DNA of 58,538 bases from Pedobacter sp. KBW06. GTDB taxonomy: Bacteria; Bacteroidota; Bacteroidia; Sphingobacteriales; Sphingobacteriaceae. This document shows positions 34,696 through 44,263 of this stretch, in pieces. The position numbers and the translations under genes are program-made. Positions within the stretch are counted from its first letter, which is position 1; each line of letters opens with the position of its first letter. The DNA lies in the NCBI RefSeq assembly GCF_003852525.1, contig NZ_QAJL01000003.1:1768073-1826610 (forward strand), written 5' to 3'. The notes beneath the pieces are model-generated. The model had not been told where the DNA came from. It made no database searches and was given only the letters and a program-made list of their open reading frames with translations.

Positions 34696-35628
34696 ATGGC
34701 AGCAGACAAATTATCGACCCGACATCTTTTAGGTATCAAAGATATTAACCGAAATGATATCGAATTGATCTTAGAAACTGCAGATAATTTTAAAGATGTG
34801 ATCAACAGGCCAATTAAAAAAGTGCCTTCCCTGAGAGACATCACCATTGCCAATATTTTCTTTGAGAATTCTACCCGTACCAAGCTTTCTTTTGAACTCG
34901 CAGAAAAGAGACTTTCTGCAGATACGATCAATTTTGCGGCTTCCTCCTCTTCGGTAAGTAAAGGAGAAACGCTGATTGACACGGTAAACAATATCCTTGC
35001 CATGAAGGTGGATATGGTGGTCATGAGACACCCCTATGCCGGAGCAGGTCAGTTCCTGAGCAAACACATTAATGCACAAATCGTAAACGCCGGAGATGGC
35101 GCACATGAACACCCGACACAAGCCCTTTTAGATGCCTTCTCTATCCGCCAGAAACTGGGCGATGTAGCTGGTAAAAAAGTGGTGATTGTAGGTGATATTT
35201 TACATTCCAGGGTGGCGATATCCAACATTCTATGCCTGCAAAAGCTAGGTGCAGAAGTGATGGTATGCGGCCCTACTACCCTGATCCCTAAACACATTGA
35301 AAGTTTGGGCGTAAAGGTAGAACACAACCTGATCAAAGCTTTAAACTGGTGTGATGTAGCCAATATGCTGCGCATCCAGCTGGAAAGACAAGATATCAAA
35401 TATTTCCCTTCCCTTAGGGAATACGCCATGATGTACGGCTTGAACAAGCAAATCCTGGATAATTTAGATAAAGAGATCATTGTAATGCACCCAGGCCCGA
35501 TTAACCGTGGTGTGGAGATCACCAGTGATGTTGCCGACAGCAAACAATCCATCATCCTTGAACAGGTGGAAAATGGTGTTGCTGTAAGGATGGCTGTACT
35601 TTATCTGCTGGCTTCTCAGAGAGATTAA
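34696..35628 (+). CDS. pyrB: Aspartate carbamoyltransferase catalytic subunit
   Basis: 310 residues. The carbamoyl-phosphate motif Ser59-Thr-Arg-Thr62 (FFENSTRTKLSFELAEKRL), the HPTQALLDAFSI block starting at His-139, and the C-terminal MHPGPINRGVEI are all present. It makes carbamoyl-aspartate in the second step of pyrimidine synthesis. No pyrI gene follows, so it is probably of the unregulated class. Cotranscribed with pyrR. A short, weak inverted repeat (GAGATT/AATCTC) follows at 35621-35634. Confidence 0.97.
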   Translation: MAADKLSTRHLLGIKDINRNDIELILETADNFKDVINRPIKKVPSLRDITIANIFFENSTRTKLSFELAEKRLSADTINFAASSSSVSKGETLIDTVNNILAMKVDMVVMRHPYAGAGQFLSKHINAQIVNAGDGAHEHPTQALLDAFSIRQKLGDVAGKKVVIVGDILHSRVAISNILCLQKLGAEVMVCGPTTLIPKHIESLGVKVEHNLIKALNWCDVANMLRIQLERQDIKYFPSLREYAMMYGLNKQILDNLDKEIIVMHPGPINRGVEITSDVADSKQSIILEQVENGVAVRMAVLYLLASQRD

Positions 35629-35700
35629 AATCTCCGGCAAGTTTTTTATACCAATCTCGTTTTCTTTTCGTTAAACCAGTGTTATCAACAGTTGTTAATT

Positions 35701-35716
35701 TCTTATGTTAATAAGA
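35701..35716. promoter_or_regulatory. Inverted repeat upstream of the envelope cluster
   Basis: TCTTAT-GTTA-ATAAGA is a perfect 6-bp dyad about 45 bases before the large TPR gene. CATATTTG (35746-35753) is a one-mismatch -7 box. It may be an operator; weak evidence. Confidence 0.3.
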
Positions 35717-35760
35717 CATAATACTATTTTTATATTAGTACCAACCATATTTGAAACCAG

Positions 35761-38700
35761 ATGCAGAAAAAATACCTTTTTATTCCGCTATTATTAGCAG
35801 GTAGCTTTACGTCTAGTTATGCGCAGTCCAGCATACTAGTCAATTTAAATCAGAATTACCGAACCGGTCTGGAGTTACTGGACAATGAAAAGTACATCGC
35901 AGCAGCACAACAATTTAGGTTGGTAGAACAAGCCAGACAAAAACCGGGTGCGCAACAGGAAAGTAACTCAGAACTATCCCTTCTTAAAGAAAATGCAAAG
36001 TTCTATGCTGCCGTTTGTGCACTGGAACTTGGAAACAATGATGCGGAAAGCCTCTTCCAGAACTTTATCAAAGATTACCCGCTGAATGCAAATACCAAAC
36101 TGGCTTATTTCCATGTCGGTAAATCCTATTTTGCTCAGGAAAACTATCAGAAAGCATTGGATTGGTTTGAAAAAACAGACCCTTCTACCCTTTCCGGAAA
36201 ACAACGTCTGGAATATCAGTTCAAACAAGGTTATGCTTATTTCATGTTGAAAAACACAGAGAAAGCTGAACCTCTTTTTGAGATTGTAAAAAAAGAAAAA
36301 TCCCCATATCAGGAAAGTGCAACTTACTATTTTGCGTACATCAATTACCTGAACAAGGAGTATAAAACCGCATTGGCGAATTTTGAGAAATTAAAAGGCT
36401 CGCCAACATATGAAGCAAGTTATCCTTACTACATCACATCCATGTATTACCTGGATGAGCGTTATGATGATGTCATTTCCTATGCCATTCCCATTCTAAA
36501 AACATCAAAGCAACAGTACGAAGCAGAAATGCTGAGCTTAATCGCAGCCTCTTATTTTGCCAAATCTGATTATACCAATGCAGAGAAATATTTTAGTGAA
36601 TATTATGCAAAAGACAAATCAGAGGTGAAGAATAACCTGTTTATCTATCAGTATGGATATTCCTTATTTCACCTGAAAAGATACCAGGAATCTGTAGCGA
36701 TTCTGGAAAAACTGGATACAGATGATGTATACCTGCAAAGCGGGATGTATACGCTGGGCCGCTCTTTCATTCAATTGAAAAATAAAGAAAAAGCGCGCAG
36801 TGCCTTCTTCAGGTCTTCAAGACTTGACTTTGATAAATTCATACAGGAGGAAGCATGGATCAACTATGCCCGCCTGAGCTATGAGCTGGATTTCAATCAG
36901 CAGGCCTTAGAATCTACCCAGAATTTCTTAAAGCAATTCCCAAAATCAAGGAAAGCCAATGAAGCTAAAACCTTATTGGGTGAGATCCTGTTAACGAGTA
37001 AAAACTACCAGGCGGCGATAGACATTCTCGAGCCTATCCCGGACAAATCACCGGAAGCAAAAGAAGCTTACCAGAAAGTAACCTATTTCCGCGGACTGGA
37101 GTTCTACAATGAAAGGGCTTTCCCTAATGCATTGTCTATGTTCCTGCGTTCAGAGAAGTTCCCTGAGGACAAAGAAATCCATGCCTTAAGTACTTATTGG
37201 AAAGCAGAAGCCAGCTATGAACTGAGAAAATTCGGAGAGGCAGTGAAAAACTTTGAACTGTTCCTCGACATGCCGGGAGCAGACAAAACAGAAGTTTACA
37301 ATTTCGCCAATTATGCTTTGGCTTATGCCGCTTTCGAAGATGAACGTTATGGAAAAGCAGCTACCTATTTTGAACGCTTCCTGAAAGGAAATGATAAAGA
37401 CCAGAAAACGGTAACAGATGCAACCATCAGGTTAGCGGATTCCTATTTTGTGAATAAAAGCTATGGCAATGCCTTAGAAAATTACAATAAGATCATTGCT
37501 TCAAAATCTACGGGAGAAGATTATGCCCTTTTCCAACGTGGAATGATCCAGGGACTTGAAAACCAAAATGATGCAAAGATCAATACGATGCAGAGTTTAT
37601 TAAAACAGTTTCCTGCTTCTAATTATGCAGATGATGCCGGATTTGAAACTGCCTATACTTATTTCAATAAAGGAGATCTGGACAGATCAAAAACAGATTT
37701 GACTTCCCTGATCAGCCAATACCCGCGCAGTAGTTATGTACCGCGTGCCTTGGTGACCATCGGATTGGTACAATACAACCAGGACCAGGATGATGCAGCT
37801 GCAGCAACTTTCAAAAAAGTAATTGCCGACTATGGAAGCAGCGAAGAGGCCAAACAAGCTTTGGAATCCATCAAGAACATTTACGTAGACAAAGGAGATT
37901 CAGAAGGTTTCATCAGCTATGCAAAGACCACTCCGATCGGAGATTTTTCTTTAGCTGAACAAGACAACATCATCTTTACCGCGGCAAATAACCGTTACCT
38001 GAAAGGTGATGCCAAAGGAGCTTTCGAAGCCATCAATGCTTATTTCGACAAGTTCCCTAAAGCCATTCATACCAAAGAAGCTAAATTTATCAGAGCAGAA
38101 TCACTGGTGAAATTAGGAAGACCAGATGAAGCAATCCCTGACTATGAGTTCATCCTGAACGACTGGACCAGTGATTATACAGAACGCTCCTTAGTTTCTA
38201 TCTCCAAATTATTCCTGGATCAGAAGAAATACAATGAAGCCATTGTCTACCTGAAAAGACTGGAAACAACGGCAGATTATAAAGTTCACTATACTTATGC
38301 CATCAATAACCTGTTGAAAGCTTACAGTGCTTTAAACATGCCTGATGATGTCATCAAATATGTGGCACTGATCAAAGAGTCAGACAAATCTTCACAGGAA
38401 GAAAAAAGCAGCTCCGAACTATACGCCGGAAAAGCTTACCTGGCAAAAGCAGATACGACCCTCGCTGTGAAGTCCTTCAACATGGTGGTGGAGAAAACAA
38501 AAACGCTTGCTGCCGCAGAAGCAAAATATAACCTTGCTGCAATTCAGTATGCAAAAAGAGAATATAAAACTTCTACAAAAACCTGTTTTGACCTGATCAA
38601 TAACTTATCATCTTATGATTATTGGGTGGCTAAATCTTTCATTCTGTTAGCAGATAACTATGTTGCATTAAAAGACAATCTACAAGCTAAAAGCACGCTC

Positions 38701-38778
38701 CTTAGCCTTATAGACAATTATGATGGCAAGGACGATATCGTCCAGACTGCTAAGGAAAAATTACAAAAAATTAAATAA
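35761..38778 (+). CDS. Large periplasmic tetratricopeptide-repeat protein
   Basis: 1005 residues with a signal peptide (1-22, ending SSYAQ). Almost the whole mature part is made of TPR-like helical hairpins with repeating patterns such as AYFHVGKSYFAQENYQKALDWFEK, AATYYFAYINYLNKEYKTALANFEK and GFETAYTYFNKGDLDRSKTDLTSLI, more than 15 units by eye. It is a scaffold, like an oversized CpoB/YbgF or BamD-type protein. No transmembrane helix is seen after the signal peptide. It is the first gene of a same-strand cluster that continues with a beta-barrel 10 bases later. Role in the envelope is inferred from the context. Confidence 0.9.
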   Translation: MQKKYLFIPLLLAGSFTSSYAQSSILVNLNQNYRTGLELLDNEKYIAAAQQFRLVEQARQKPGAQQESNSELSLLKENAKFYAAVCALELGNNDAESLFQNFIKDYPLNANTKLAYFHVGKSYFAQENYQKALDWFEKTDPSTLSGKQRLEYQFKQGYAYFMLKNTEKAEPLFEIVKKEKSPYQESATYYFAYINYLNKEYKTALANFEKLKGSPTYEASYPYYITSMYYLDERYDDVISYAIPILKTSKQQYEAEMLSLIAASYFAKSDYTNAEKYFSEYYAKDKSEVKNNLFIYQYGYSLFHLKRYQESVAILEKLDTDDVYLQSGMYTLGRSFIQLKNKEKARSAFFRSSRLDFDKFIQEEAWINYARLSYELDFNQQALESTQNFLKQFPKSRKANEAKTLLGEILLTSKNYQAAIDILEPIPDKSPEAKEAYQKVTYFRGLEFYNERAFPNALSMFLRSEKFPEDKEIHALSTYWKAEASYELRKFGEAVKNFELFLDMPGADKTEVYNFANYALAYAAFEDERYGKAATYFERFLKGNDKDQKTVTDATIRLADSYFVNKSYGNALENYNKIIASKSTGEDYALFQRGMIQGLENQNDAKINTMQSLLKQFPASNYADDAGFETAYTYFNKGDLDRSKTDLTSLISQYPRSSYVPRALVTIGLVQYNQDQDDAAAATFKKVIADYGSSEEAKQALESIKNIYVDKGDSEGFISYAKTTPIGDFSLAEQDNIIFTAANNRYLKGDAKGAFEAINAYFDKFPKAIHTKEAKFIRAESLVKLGRPDEAIPDYEFILNDWTSDYTERSLVSISKLFLDQKKYNEAIVYLKRLETTADYKVHYTYAINNLLKAYSALNMPDDVIKYVALIKESDKSSQEEKSSSELYAGKAYLAKADTTLAVKSFNMVVEKTKTLAAAEAKYNLAAIQYAKREYKTSTKTCFDLINNLSSYDYWVAKSFILLADNYVALKDNLQAKSTLLSLIDNYDGKDDIVQTAKEKLQKIK

Positions 38779-38788
38779 GACAAGCACG

Positions 38789-40492
38789 ATGAGATTGACG
38801 AAATTAATATATACCACCCTGTTTTTTATTACCGCTGGAACGCTGAGCACATTGGCCCAGGATACCAAGACTAATGAAAAGAAAACTGAAGAGAAAGCCG
38901 TAACAGAAGAGATTGAAGTTGTAAGGCCTTATAAACCAGTTCTGGCAGAAGCCGTAAAACTGAGAAGAAGCCCGGACCTGAATACGGTAAAGACCTATAA
39001 AGCAAAATTCAATTATAGCCTGACCGACAGGAAGCTGGAATTGAATTCAGACATCAATAAATTACAGGCAGAACAGGTTGCCAAGGAAAGAGAAGCAGAA
39101 CTGATCAACAATTATGTGAAAGGTGGTTTTGGAATCCGTACCACGATCTTAGGAGAAGCCTACATCAACCTGGGCAGAGATGAAGCCTTACAGGCAGGTG
39201 CTTTCTTTAAGCATTTCGGACAAAAAGGAAAGCTTGCGGGACAAGAAGTAAACCAGCAGCAACTCAGCGTCTTTGGAAGAAGCATCGGGGATCAGGTGAC
39301 CATGAGTGGCCGCATCAATTACCAGAGAAACGGATTGTTCTTTTATGGCTTTAATCCGGCAAAACCAGAGCTGAACCTTAACCCGGACAGACAAACCCTG
39401 AACTTCATCGAAGCAGAAGGAGAAATCGTAAATAAGTATACAGACGATCCTGATGCCCTTAGCTATGCGGTAAAATTAAACGGATATCTATGGAACGATA
39501 AATATGCTGCAAAAGAAAATTCTATCGTTCTCAACGGTTACGTGAACAAAAGAATCAGCAGTTTTAACTTAGGACTTGCCGCTTCGGCAGAATTTGGAAA
39601 TACCAAAGATGCCCTGGTGAGTGTTGGAAATAACCTGTTAAAATTAAACCCTTACATCAGGCTTCAGGCAAATGGGGTAAAGATCAATGCAGGTATTAAC
39701 TTCGTACAGGAATTTGGTGCTTTCTCGAAAAGCAGAATCTTCCCTGCAATTACTGCAGACCTGACACTAATCCCGGACTACCTGCAATTGTTTGCTGAAG
39801 TGAAAGGTGATGTAAACCGCAACTCTTTAAAACAGTTTACGGATGAGAACCCATTCCTGAACTCGAATATCCAAATCAGAAATTCAGTAGAGAAATTAGG
39901 TTTCAGTGCAGGTATTAAAGGAACTGGTGGCCCGGGCTTCGGTTATAAAGCAAGAGTTTACCACAAGAAAATCTCCGACATGCCACTTTTCGTCAACAAC
40001 TTCGCAAACCCTACCCGTTTCGATGTGATCTATGATTTTGGATCTACAACAATGACTGGTCTTGAAGGTGAGATTTCGGTACAGGTGAGCAATTCCCTGA
40101 AATGGACAGGAAAACTGAACTTTGAAGACTATAAACCGGCTCAGGAAACTGAAAGCTGGTTTAAACCTCAAATGAGAATCAGTTCGGACTTATTGTTTAA
40201 CATCACGGATAAGATCGGATTAAATGCATCCGTAGCCATTCAGGATGCCAGCAAAGCAAAAGTTTACACTGCTGCACCAGCTAGTCCTTATCTGATTCCT
40301 GACCGTTCTATCGAAACCGTAGCAAGTGTGAAAGCTTTTGTAGATCTTGGTGTTGGTGCCAGCTATAAAATCAACAACAAATTTTCTGCCTTTGCAAGAG
40401 CAAACAATCTGTTGAATACCTCTTACAGCAGGTACCTGTATTATCCAACCATTGGAACCAATATTTTCGGAGGTTTAACGTACTCCTTCTAA
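38789..40492 (+). CDS. Plug-less TonB-receptor-like outer-membrane beta-barrel protein
   Basis: 567 residues from ATG 38789, chosen because it starts the signal peptide MRLTKLIYTTLFFITAGTLS (cleavage after LAQ); the longer reading from 38720 overlaps the TPR gene. After a charged linker (EKKTEEKAVTEEIEVV) comes RPYKPVLAEAVKLRRSP, then ~450 residues of amphipathic beta-strands ending in GGLTYSF. There is no plug domain, so it is not a classical TonB-dependent transporter despite the receptor-like barrel end. Located between the TPR scaffold and the HU/SPOR protein. The family is conserved only by description here; function unknown. Confidence 0.87.
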   Translation: MRLTKLIYTTLFFITAGTLSTLAQDTKTNEKKTEEKAVTEEIEVVRPYKPVLAEAVKLRRSPDLNTVKTYKAKFNYSLTDRKLELNSDINKLQAEQVAKEREAELINNYVKGGFGIRTTILGEAYINLGRDEALQAGAFFKHFGQKGKLAGQEVNQQQLSVFGRSIGDQVTMSGRINYQRNGLFFYGFNPAKPELNLNPDRQTLNFIEAEGEIVNKYTDDPDALSYAVKLNGYLWNDKYAAKENSIVLNGYVNKRISSFNLGLAASAEFGNTKDALVSVGNNLLKLNPYIRLQANGVKINAGINFVQEFGAFSKSRIFPAITADLTLIPDYLQLFAEVKGDVNRNSLKQFTDENPFLNSNIQIRNSVEKLGFSAGIKGTGGPGFGYKARVYHKKISDMPLFVNNFANPTRFDVIYDFGSTTMTGLEGEISVQVSNSLKWTGKLNFEDYKPAQETESWFKPQMRISSDLLFNITDKIGLNASVAIQDASKAKVYTAAPASPYLIPDRSIETVASVKAFVDLGVGASYKINNKFSAFARANNLLNTSYSRYLYYPTIGTNIFGGLTYSF

Positions 40493-40546
40493 GCGGTTTT
40501 CAATTATTAATTGGTTGATATAGAATTAAAATTTAATTTTACCAGA

Positions 40547-42301
40547 ATGGACATGCTAGCGTACCTTACAGAGCTTATTAAAACCCGTAAAGAGGTTGGG
40601 ATCCCCGGACTTGGAACGATCTATAAAAAGAAATCACCAGGAAGGTATGATGCAGAAACACATTCTTTTCTGCCACCCAGTTATGTATTGGATTTCAGTT
40701 CTGAATTAAGAGAGCAAGCACTGTTAATTGCCCATATCTGTAAAAAAAGAAATATATCCCCGGATGCGGCCAACTATTATGTGGATCAGTTTTCGGACGA
40801 AATAAAAAAACAATTAGAGGAGCAAAAGGAAGCCAGTTTATACCCCCTGGGTACTTTATATGGCTCCCCGGAAACAATCAGCTTTAAACCTGTAAATAAT
40901 CAAAACTTCGGTTTTGATTTTTACGGTTTACCGCCAGTCAAAGAAGAAGCAGATCTGCTGGCTCAGCCGGAAGAAATCCTGCCTTATTCCGCAGAACCGG
41001 TGATCGCAGATCTTCAGTCCGGGGAAGAAAACCCTGAAGAAGATTCCAGGACACATCAGGTTACTGAGGAGCAACTGGAACTGGAAAACAGTAATGCAGA
41101 CCTGAGAGAAGAAGAAATTGCTTCCCTTAATCCTGCAGAACAACAAGAGCTTTCTGAACGTGTTGACGAAGCAACTGCAGCAGAAGAAGTTCCAGTCATC
41201 GAAGAAATACCTGCTCAGCAAGAAGAAGAACAAATTGCCCTGCCTGTAACCCATTCTGAAGATGCAACAGCAGCAGGATCAGATCTGGATGCTAAAGATG
41301 TACCTGATGATGAAGTAGCTGATGAAGATATACCTCATGAAAATACACAGGCTGAAGAAGCACCTAAAACAGAAATCCCTGCAGCAGCGCTTCCTGTAGC
41401 AGCAGTATCCGGAATTGAGGAAGAAGCTCAACCTTTAGCTGTTCCTGATGAACAACCTGTTTATGAAGAAATCGCAGAAGTTGAACTTCCTAAAAAACCG
41501 ATAGAACAACCCGTAATTGAAACAGTAGTCCCAACTACCCTCAACGATACTTATGCGCAAGCCAACAGGGCCATTTTTGAGCCCCGGCCAGCACCGGTAC
41601 GGGAACAGCCGGTAGAACGGGAGCAACCAACAGAAAGGGAACAACTCACAGAAACAGGATTCTACAATTCCGACGGAGAATATTCAGACAAAGCTAAAAC
41701 CCCTGTTTATTTAAAAATCCTGATTGCACTATTGCTGATTCTGATCGGACTTGCGGCGGCTTACTTCATCCGCCCTGATCTTTTTGACCCCATTCTGAAA
41801 AGAGGGCAAAACCCAGCAGTATTGCCTGCAGCCTCAGGCCCGGGCATTCAGGATGCTAAATTAACAGCAGACTCTCTTGCAAAAGCAGACAGCCTTAAAA
41901 GAAGTTCAGCGGAAGTAGTTCCGGTAAAAGACAGCACTAAAAAAGACAGTTCAACAGCCACAAAACCGGCTGCTGCAAAACCTGTAGTTCCAAAACAGGA
42001 AACAGCGGTCCCTGTAGCTCCAAAAACCATTGCAACAACTCCTCCTGCAGCAGAAACCGAAACAACCTACGAGGTTATAGGTTCTTCGGTAACCAGCCAG
42101 AAGGAAGCAGAGCGCTTTATTGCCAATATGAAATCTTTGGGAATTACAGCGAAAGCCATCCCTCCTACCAATGGCAGAAAAATAATAAAGCTCAGTGTTG
42201 GCTCGTTTAAAGACTACAACACCGCGCATCAGGAAAGACCAAAATTAGAAAAGAAGTTAGGTATTAAAGACACATACATACACACAAATAAACCATTATA
42301 A
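40547..42301 (+). CDS. HU-CCDC81-like domain / transmembrane / SPOR protein
   Basis: 584 residues from the ATG at 40547 (a TTG at 40511 is in frame but adds 12 residues before the HU fold). The first ~140 residues match the two bacterial HU-CCDC81-type domains (MLAYLTELIKTRKEVGIPGLGTIYKKKSPGRYDAETHSFLPPSYVLDFSSE and then SLYPLGTLYGSPETISFKP). An acidic Pro/Glu-rich linker runs to about residue 385. A transmembrane helix (LKILIALLLILIGLAAAYFI) follows, then a Lys/Pro/Ala-rich spacer and a C-terminal SPOR domain (YEVIGSSVTSQKEAERFIANMKSLGITAKAI). HU folds bind DNA or proteins in the cytoplasm; SPOR binds denuded peptidoglycan at division sites. It may therefore link chromosome and wall. It ends 3 bases before exbB. 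Confidence 0.87.
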   Translation: MDMLAYLTELIKTRKEVGIPGLGTIYKKKSPGRYDAETHSFLPPSYVLDFSSELREQALLIAHICKKRNISPDAANYYVDQFSDEIKKQLEEQKEASLYPLGTLYGSPETISFKPVNNQNFGFDFYGLPPVKEEADLLAQPEEILPYSAEPVIADLQSGEENPEEDSRTHQVTEEQLELENSNADLREEEIASLNPAEQQELSERVDEATAAEEVPVIEEIPAQQEEEQIALPVTHSEDATAAGSDLDAKDVPDDEVADEDIPHENTQAEEAPKTEIPAAALPVAAVSGIEEEAQPLAVPDEQPVYEEIAEVELPKKPIEQPVIETVVPTTLNDTYAQANRAIFEPRPAPVREQPVEREQPTEREQLTETGFYNSDGEYSDKAKTPVYLKILIALLLILIGLAAAYFIRPDLFDPILKRGQNPAVLPAASGPGIQDAKLTADSLAKADSLKRSSAEVVPVKDSTKKDSSTATKPAAAKPVVPKQETAVPVAPKTIATTPPAAETETTYEVIGSSVTSQKEAERFIANMKSLGITAKAIPPTNGRKIIKLSVGSFKDYNTAHQERPKLEKKLGIKDTYIHTNKPL

Positions 42302-42304
42302 ATT

Positions 42305-43015
42305 ATGATCGCATTAATACAGGGTGCTACTGATAGCCTGAACAAACTTGCTGATACTGCTAACAACGCTACTCAAGCCCTCGCTGCAGCACCACCGGAA
42401 TTACACTTTATCGACCTGTTGTTAAAAGGTGGATGGGTAATGCTTCCCCTGGCTTTCCTTGCTTTTTTAGGATTAGTCATTTTTGTTGAAAGATACCTGA
42501 CCATCAGAAAAGCGTCTAAAACAGAATCCAATCTGATGCTTCAGATTAAACAATATATCCATGATGGCCGCCTGGACAATGCAATTGCTTTATGCAAGAA
42601 CAACAACTCTCCTTTAGCCAGAATGTTGGAAAAAGGGCTAAAACGTATTGGCCGTCCGATTAAAGATATTGAAGCTGCAATTGAAAACAATGGAAAACTG
42701 GAAGTATCCAAACTGGAAAAAAACATTGGTGTACTTGGTATTATTGCCGGTATTGCACCGATGCTTGGTTTCGTTGGTACCATTATTGGGGTAATTACCA
42801 TTTTCCATGATGTGTCTATCAAAGGCGCTATTGAGATCGGAACCATATCCGGAGGTTTATATACTAAAATGATCACTTCCGCAACTGGTCTGATCATCGG
42901 TATCATCGCTTATGTATTATATCATATCCTGAATATGATGGTAGAGCGCATCATACTAAGAATGGAAACTGATGCTATTGAGTTTATTGATCTATTAGAG
43001 GAGCCAGGTAAATAA
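42305..43015 (+). CDS. exbB: MotA/TolQ/ExbB-family proton channel protein
   Basis: 236 residues. Three transmembrane segments: about 35-58 (LLKGGWVMLPLAFLAFLGLVIFVE), 138-163 (LGIIAGIAPMLGFVGTIIGVITIF) and 185-212 (ITSATGLIIGIIAYVLYHILNMM). The TolQ/ExbB core GIIAGIAPMLGFVGTIIG is conserved, with the channel Thr and Pro positions. It forms the pentameric proton-driven stator. The stop codon and the next start share one base (TAATG), so it is coupled to exbD. Whether it serves TonB- or Tol-type function cannot be told from sequence alone. Confidence 0.93.
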   Translation: MIALIQGATDSLNKLADTANNATQALAAAPPELHFIDLLLKGGWVMLPLAFLAFLGLVIFVERYLTIRKASKTESNLMLQIKQYIHDGRLDNAIALCKNNNSPLARMLEKGLKRIGRPIKDIEAAIENNGKLEVSKLEKNIGVLGIIAGIAPMLGFVGTIIGVITIFHDVSIKGAIEIGTISGGLYTKMITSATGLIIGIIAYVLYHILNMMVERIILRMETDAIEFIDLLEEPGK

Positions 43016-43416
43016 TGAATCTACGCAAAAGAAATAAGGGAACTGTAGAGGTTCATACTTCTGCATTGAACGACATCATGTTCTTCCTCCTGCTGTTTTT
43101 CCTATTGGCATCAGCCGTAGTTAACCCACAGGTAGTGAAACTGCTGTTACCCAGATCAGAGTCAGGACAACAATCTTCTGCTCAGAAAACCGTTACGGTA
43201 TCTATAGACGAAAAGCTGAATTATTTTGTAGACAAGCAACCTACAACGCTGGAGAATATCCAGGCCGCAATTGAGACTTATCAGAAAGCATCGCCTGATC
43301 TGACCATTGTGCTTTACGTGGCCAGAGGAGTTTCCATCGAAAATACCATGCTTGTATTTGATATCGCCAATAAGTTAAAACTGAAAGTTGTACTCGCTGT
43401 AGAACCTAAGAAATAA
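43015..43416 (+). CDS. exbD: ExbD/TolR-family protein
   Basis: 133 residues. Single N-terminal transmembrane helix (about 21-41) with the conserved channel aspartate in HTSALNDIMFFLLLFFLLAS (Asp-21), and a periplasmic domain with IDEKLNYFVD ... YVARGVSIENTMLVFDIANKLKLKVVLAVEPKK. Partner of ExbB in the proton-driven motor. Its stop overlaps the ATG of the next gene by one base (TAATG). Confidence 0.94.
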   Translation: MNLRKRNKGTVEVHTSALNDIMFFLLLFFLLASAVVNPQVVKLLLPRSESGQQSSAQKTVTVSIDEKLNYFVDKQPTTLENIQAAIETYQKASPDLTIVLYVARGVSIENTMLVFDIANKLKLKVVLAVEPKK

Positions 43417-44231
43417 TGATGTACCCTAAGGAAGAAAACAATTATCCTAAAGCAGTAGCCATCTCTACTGGTATTATGATTTTCCTCATCGCCCTGAGTT
43501 TCTTCATCGCGATAGGAACATTCCAGCCTCCTGTAGAGGCAGGTATGGGAGGGATTGTGGTCAATTATGGTACATCGGTCACCGGAATGGGAACAGACTA
43601 TACGAGTATAGAAGAACCTTCTGCAGATCCGAATGCCAACAATAAACCACCGGATAAGGTGGTTCCAAAAGAACCCACCAAAGAGACACCGACCAATCAG
43701 AACAGTACCAAAGAGATCGTTACCCAAAGTACAGAAGAAGCCGTTAGTGTGAACACGAAAAGTAGTAATAAAAGTACTGCACCTACGGCAACTACAGAGA
43801 CTAAGCCGGCAAAACCTGTCATCAATCAAAACGCTTTGTATAAAGGTAAAGCCAATAAAGGCACAGGTGGCGGTGATGGAACCGGGACTACCCCGGGAAA
43901 TCAGGGCGATAAAGACGGCGATCCCTTGGCCAATAATTATGGCGACGGTGGCTCCGGATTTGGCGAAACCCCAATTGCACTTAGAAAGTTTACGAATCTG
44001 GTCACCCCTCAGGATGACGGGCAAAAGACCGGAAAAATCGCGGTAAGGATAAAGATCAATAAAAGCGGTATCGTGATAGACGCAACTCCGGGAGTTAAAG
44101 GGACTACCCTGAACGACAGAGAGCTCTGGCAAAAGTGTAAAGATGCCGTAATGGGCGCTCGTTTAACCCAATCCGAATCTGCCCCTGATGTTCAGATCGG
44201 AGTGGTCGTATTCAACTTTAAAGTGAAATAA
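43416..44231 (+). CDS. TonB/TolA-like energy-transducing protein
   Basis: 271 residues. An N-terminal transmembrane helix (about 14-35) is followed by a periplasmic linker rich in Pro, Thr, Lys and Gly (about 60-175), then a C-terminal domain of about 85 residues (TGKIAVRIKINKSGIVIDATPGVKGTTLNDRELWQKCKDAVMGARL ... VGVVVFNFKVK in outline) that has the alternating pattern of TonB/TolA C-terminal domains. Its position after exbB and exbD supports the call. It may pull on the plug-less barrel or another outer-membrane partner of this cluster rather than on classical receptors. folC follows 32 bases later. Confidence 0.82.
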   Translation: MMYPKEENNYPKAVAISTGIMIFLIALSFFIAIGTFQPPVEAGMGGIVVNYGTSVTGMGTDYTSIEEPSADPNANNKPPDKVVPKEPTKETPTNQNSTKEIVTQSTEEAVSVNTKSSNKSTAPTATTETKPAKPVINQNALYKGKANKGTGGGDGTGTTPGNQGDKDGDPLANNYGDGGSGFGETPIALRKFTNLVTPQDDGQKTGKIAVRIKINKSGIVIDATPGVKGTTLNDRELWQKCKDAVMGARLTQSESAPDVQIGVVVFNFKVK

Positions 44232-44263
44232 CACCTCTGGTATTCTTTTATTGGAACTCCAAA

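Noticed and set aside
35621..35634. GAGATT/AATCTC as the terminator of pyrRB
   Set aside because: The loop would be only 2 bases and the T run is not adjacent; too weak to call.
38720..38788. Longer N-terminus of the plug-less barrel protein starting at 38720
   Set aside because: It overlaps the TPR gene and places a basic stretch before a perfect signal peptide that starts at 38789.
43314..44132. 272-codon minus-strand frame opposite exbD and the TonB-like gene
   Set aside because: It is Cys/Arg/Phe-rich in a way typical of antisense frames, and the plus-strand genes are recognisable families.
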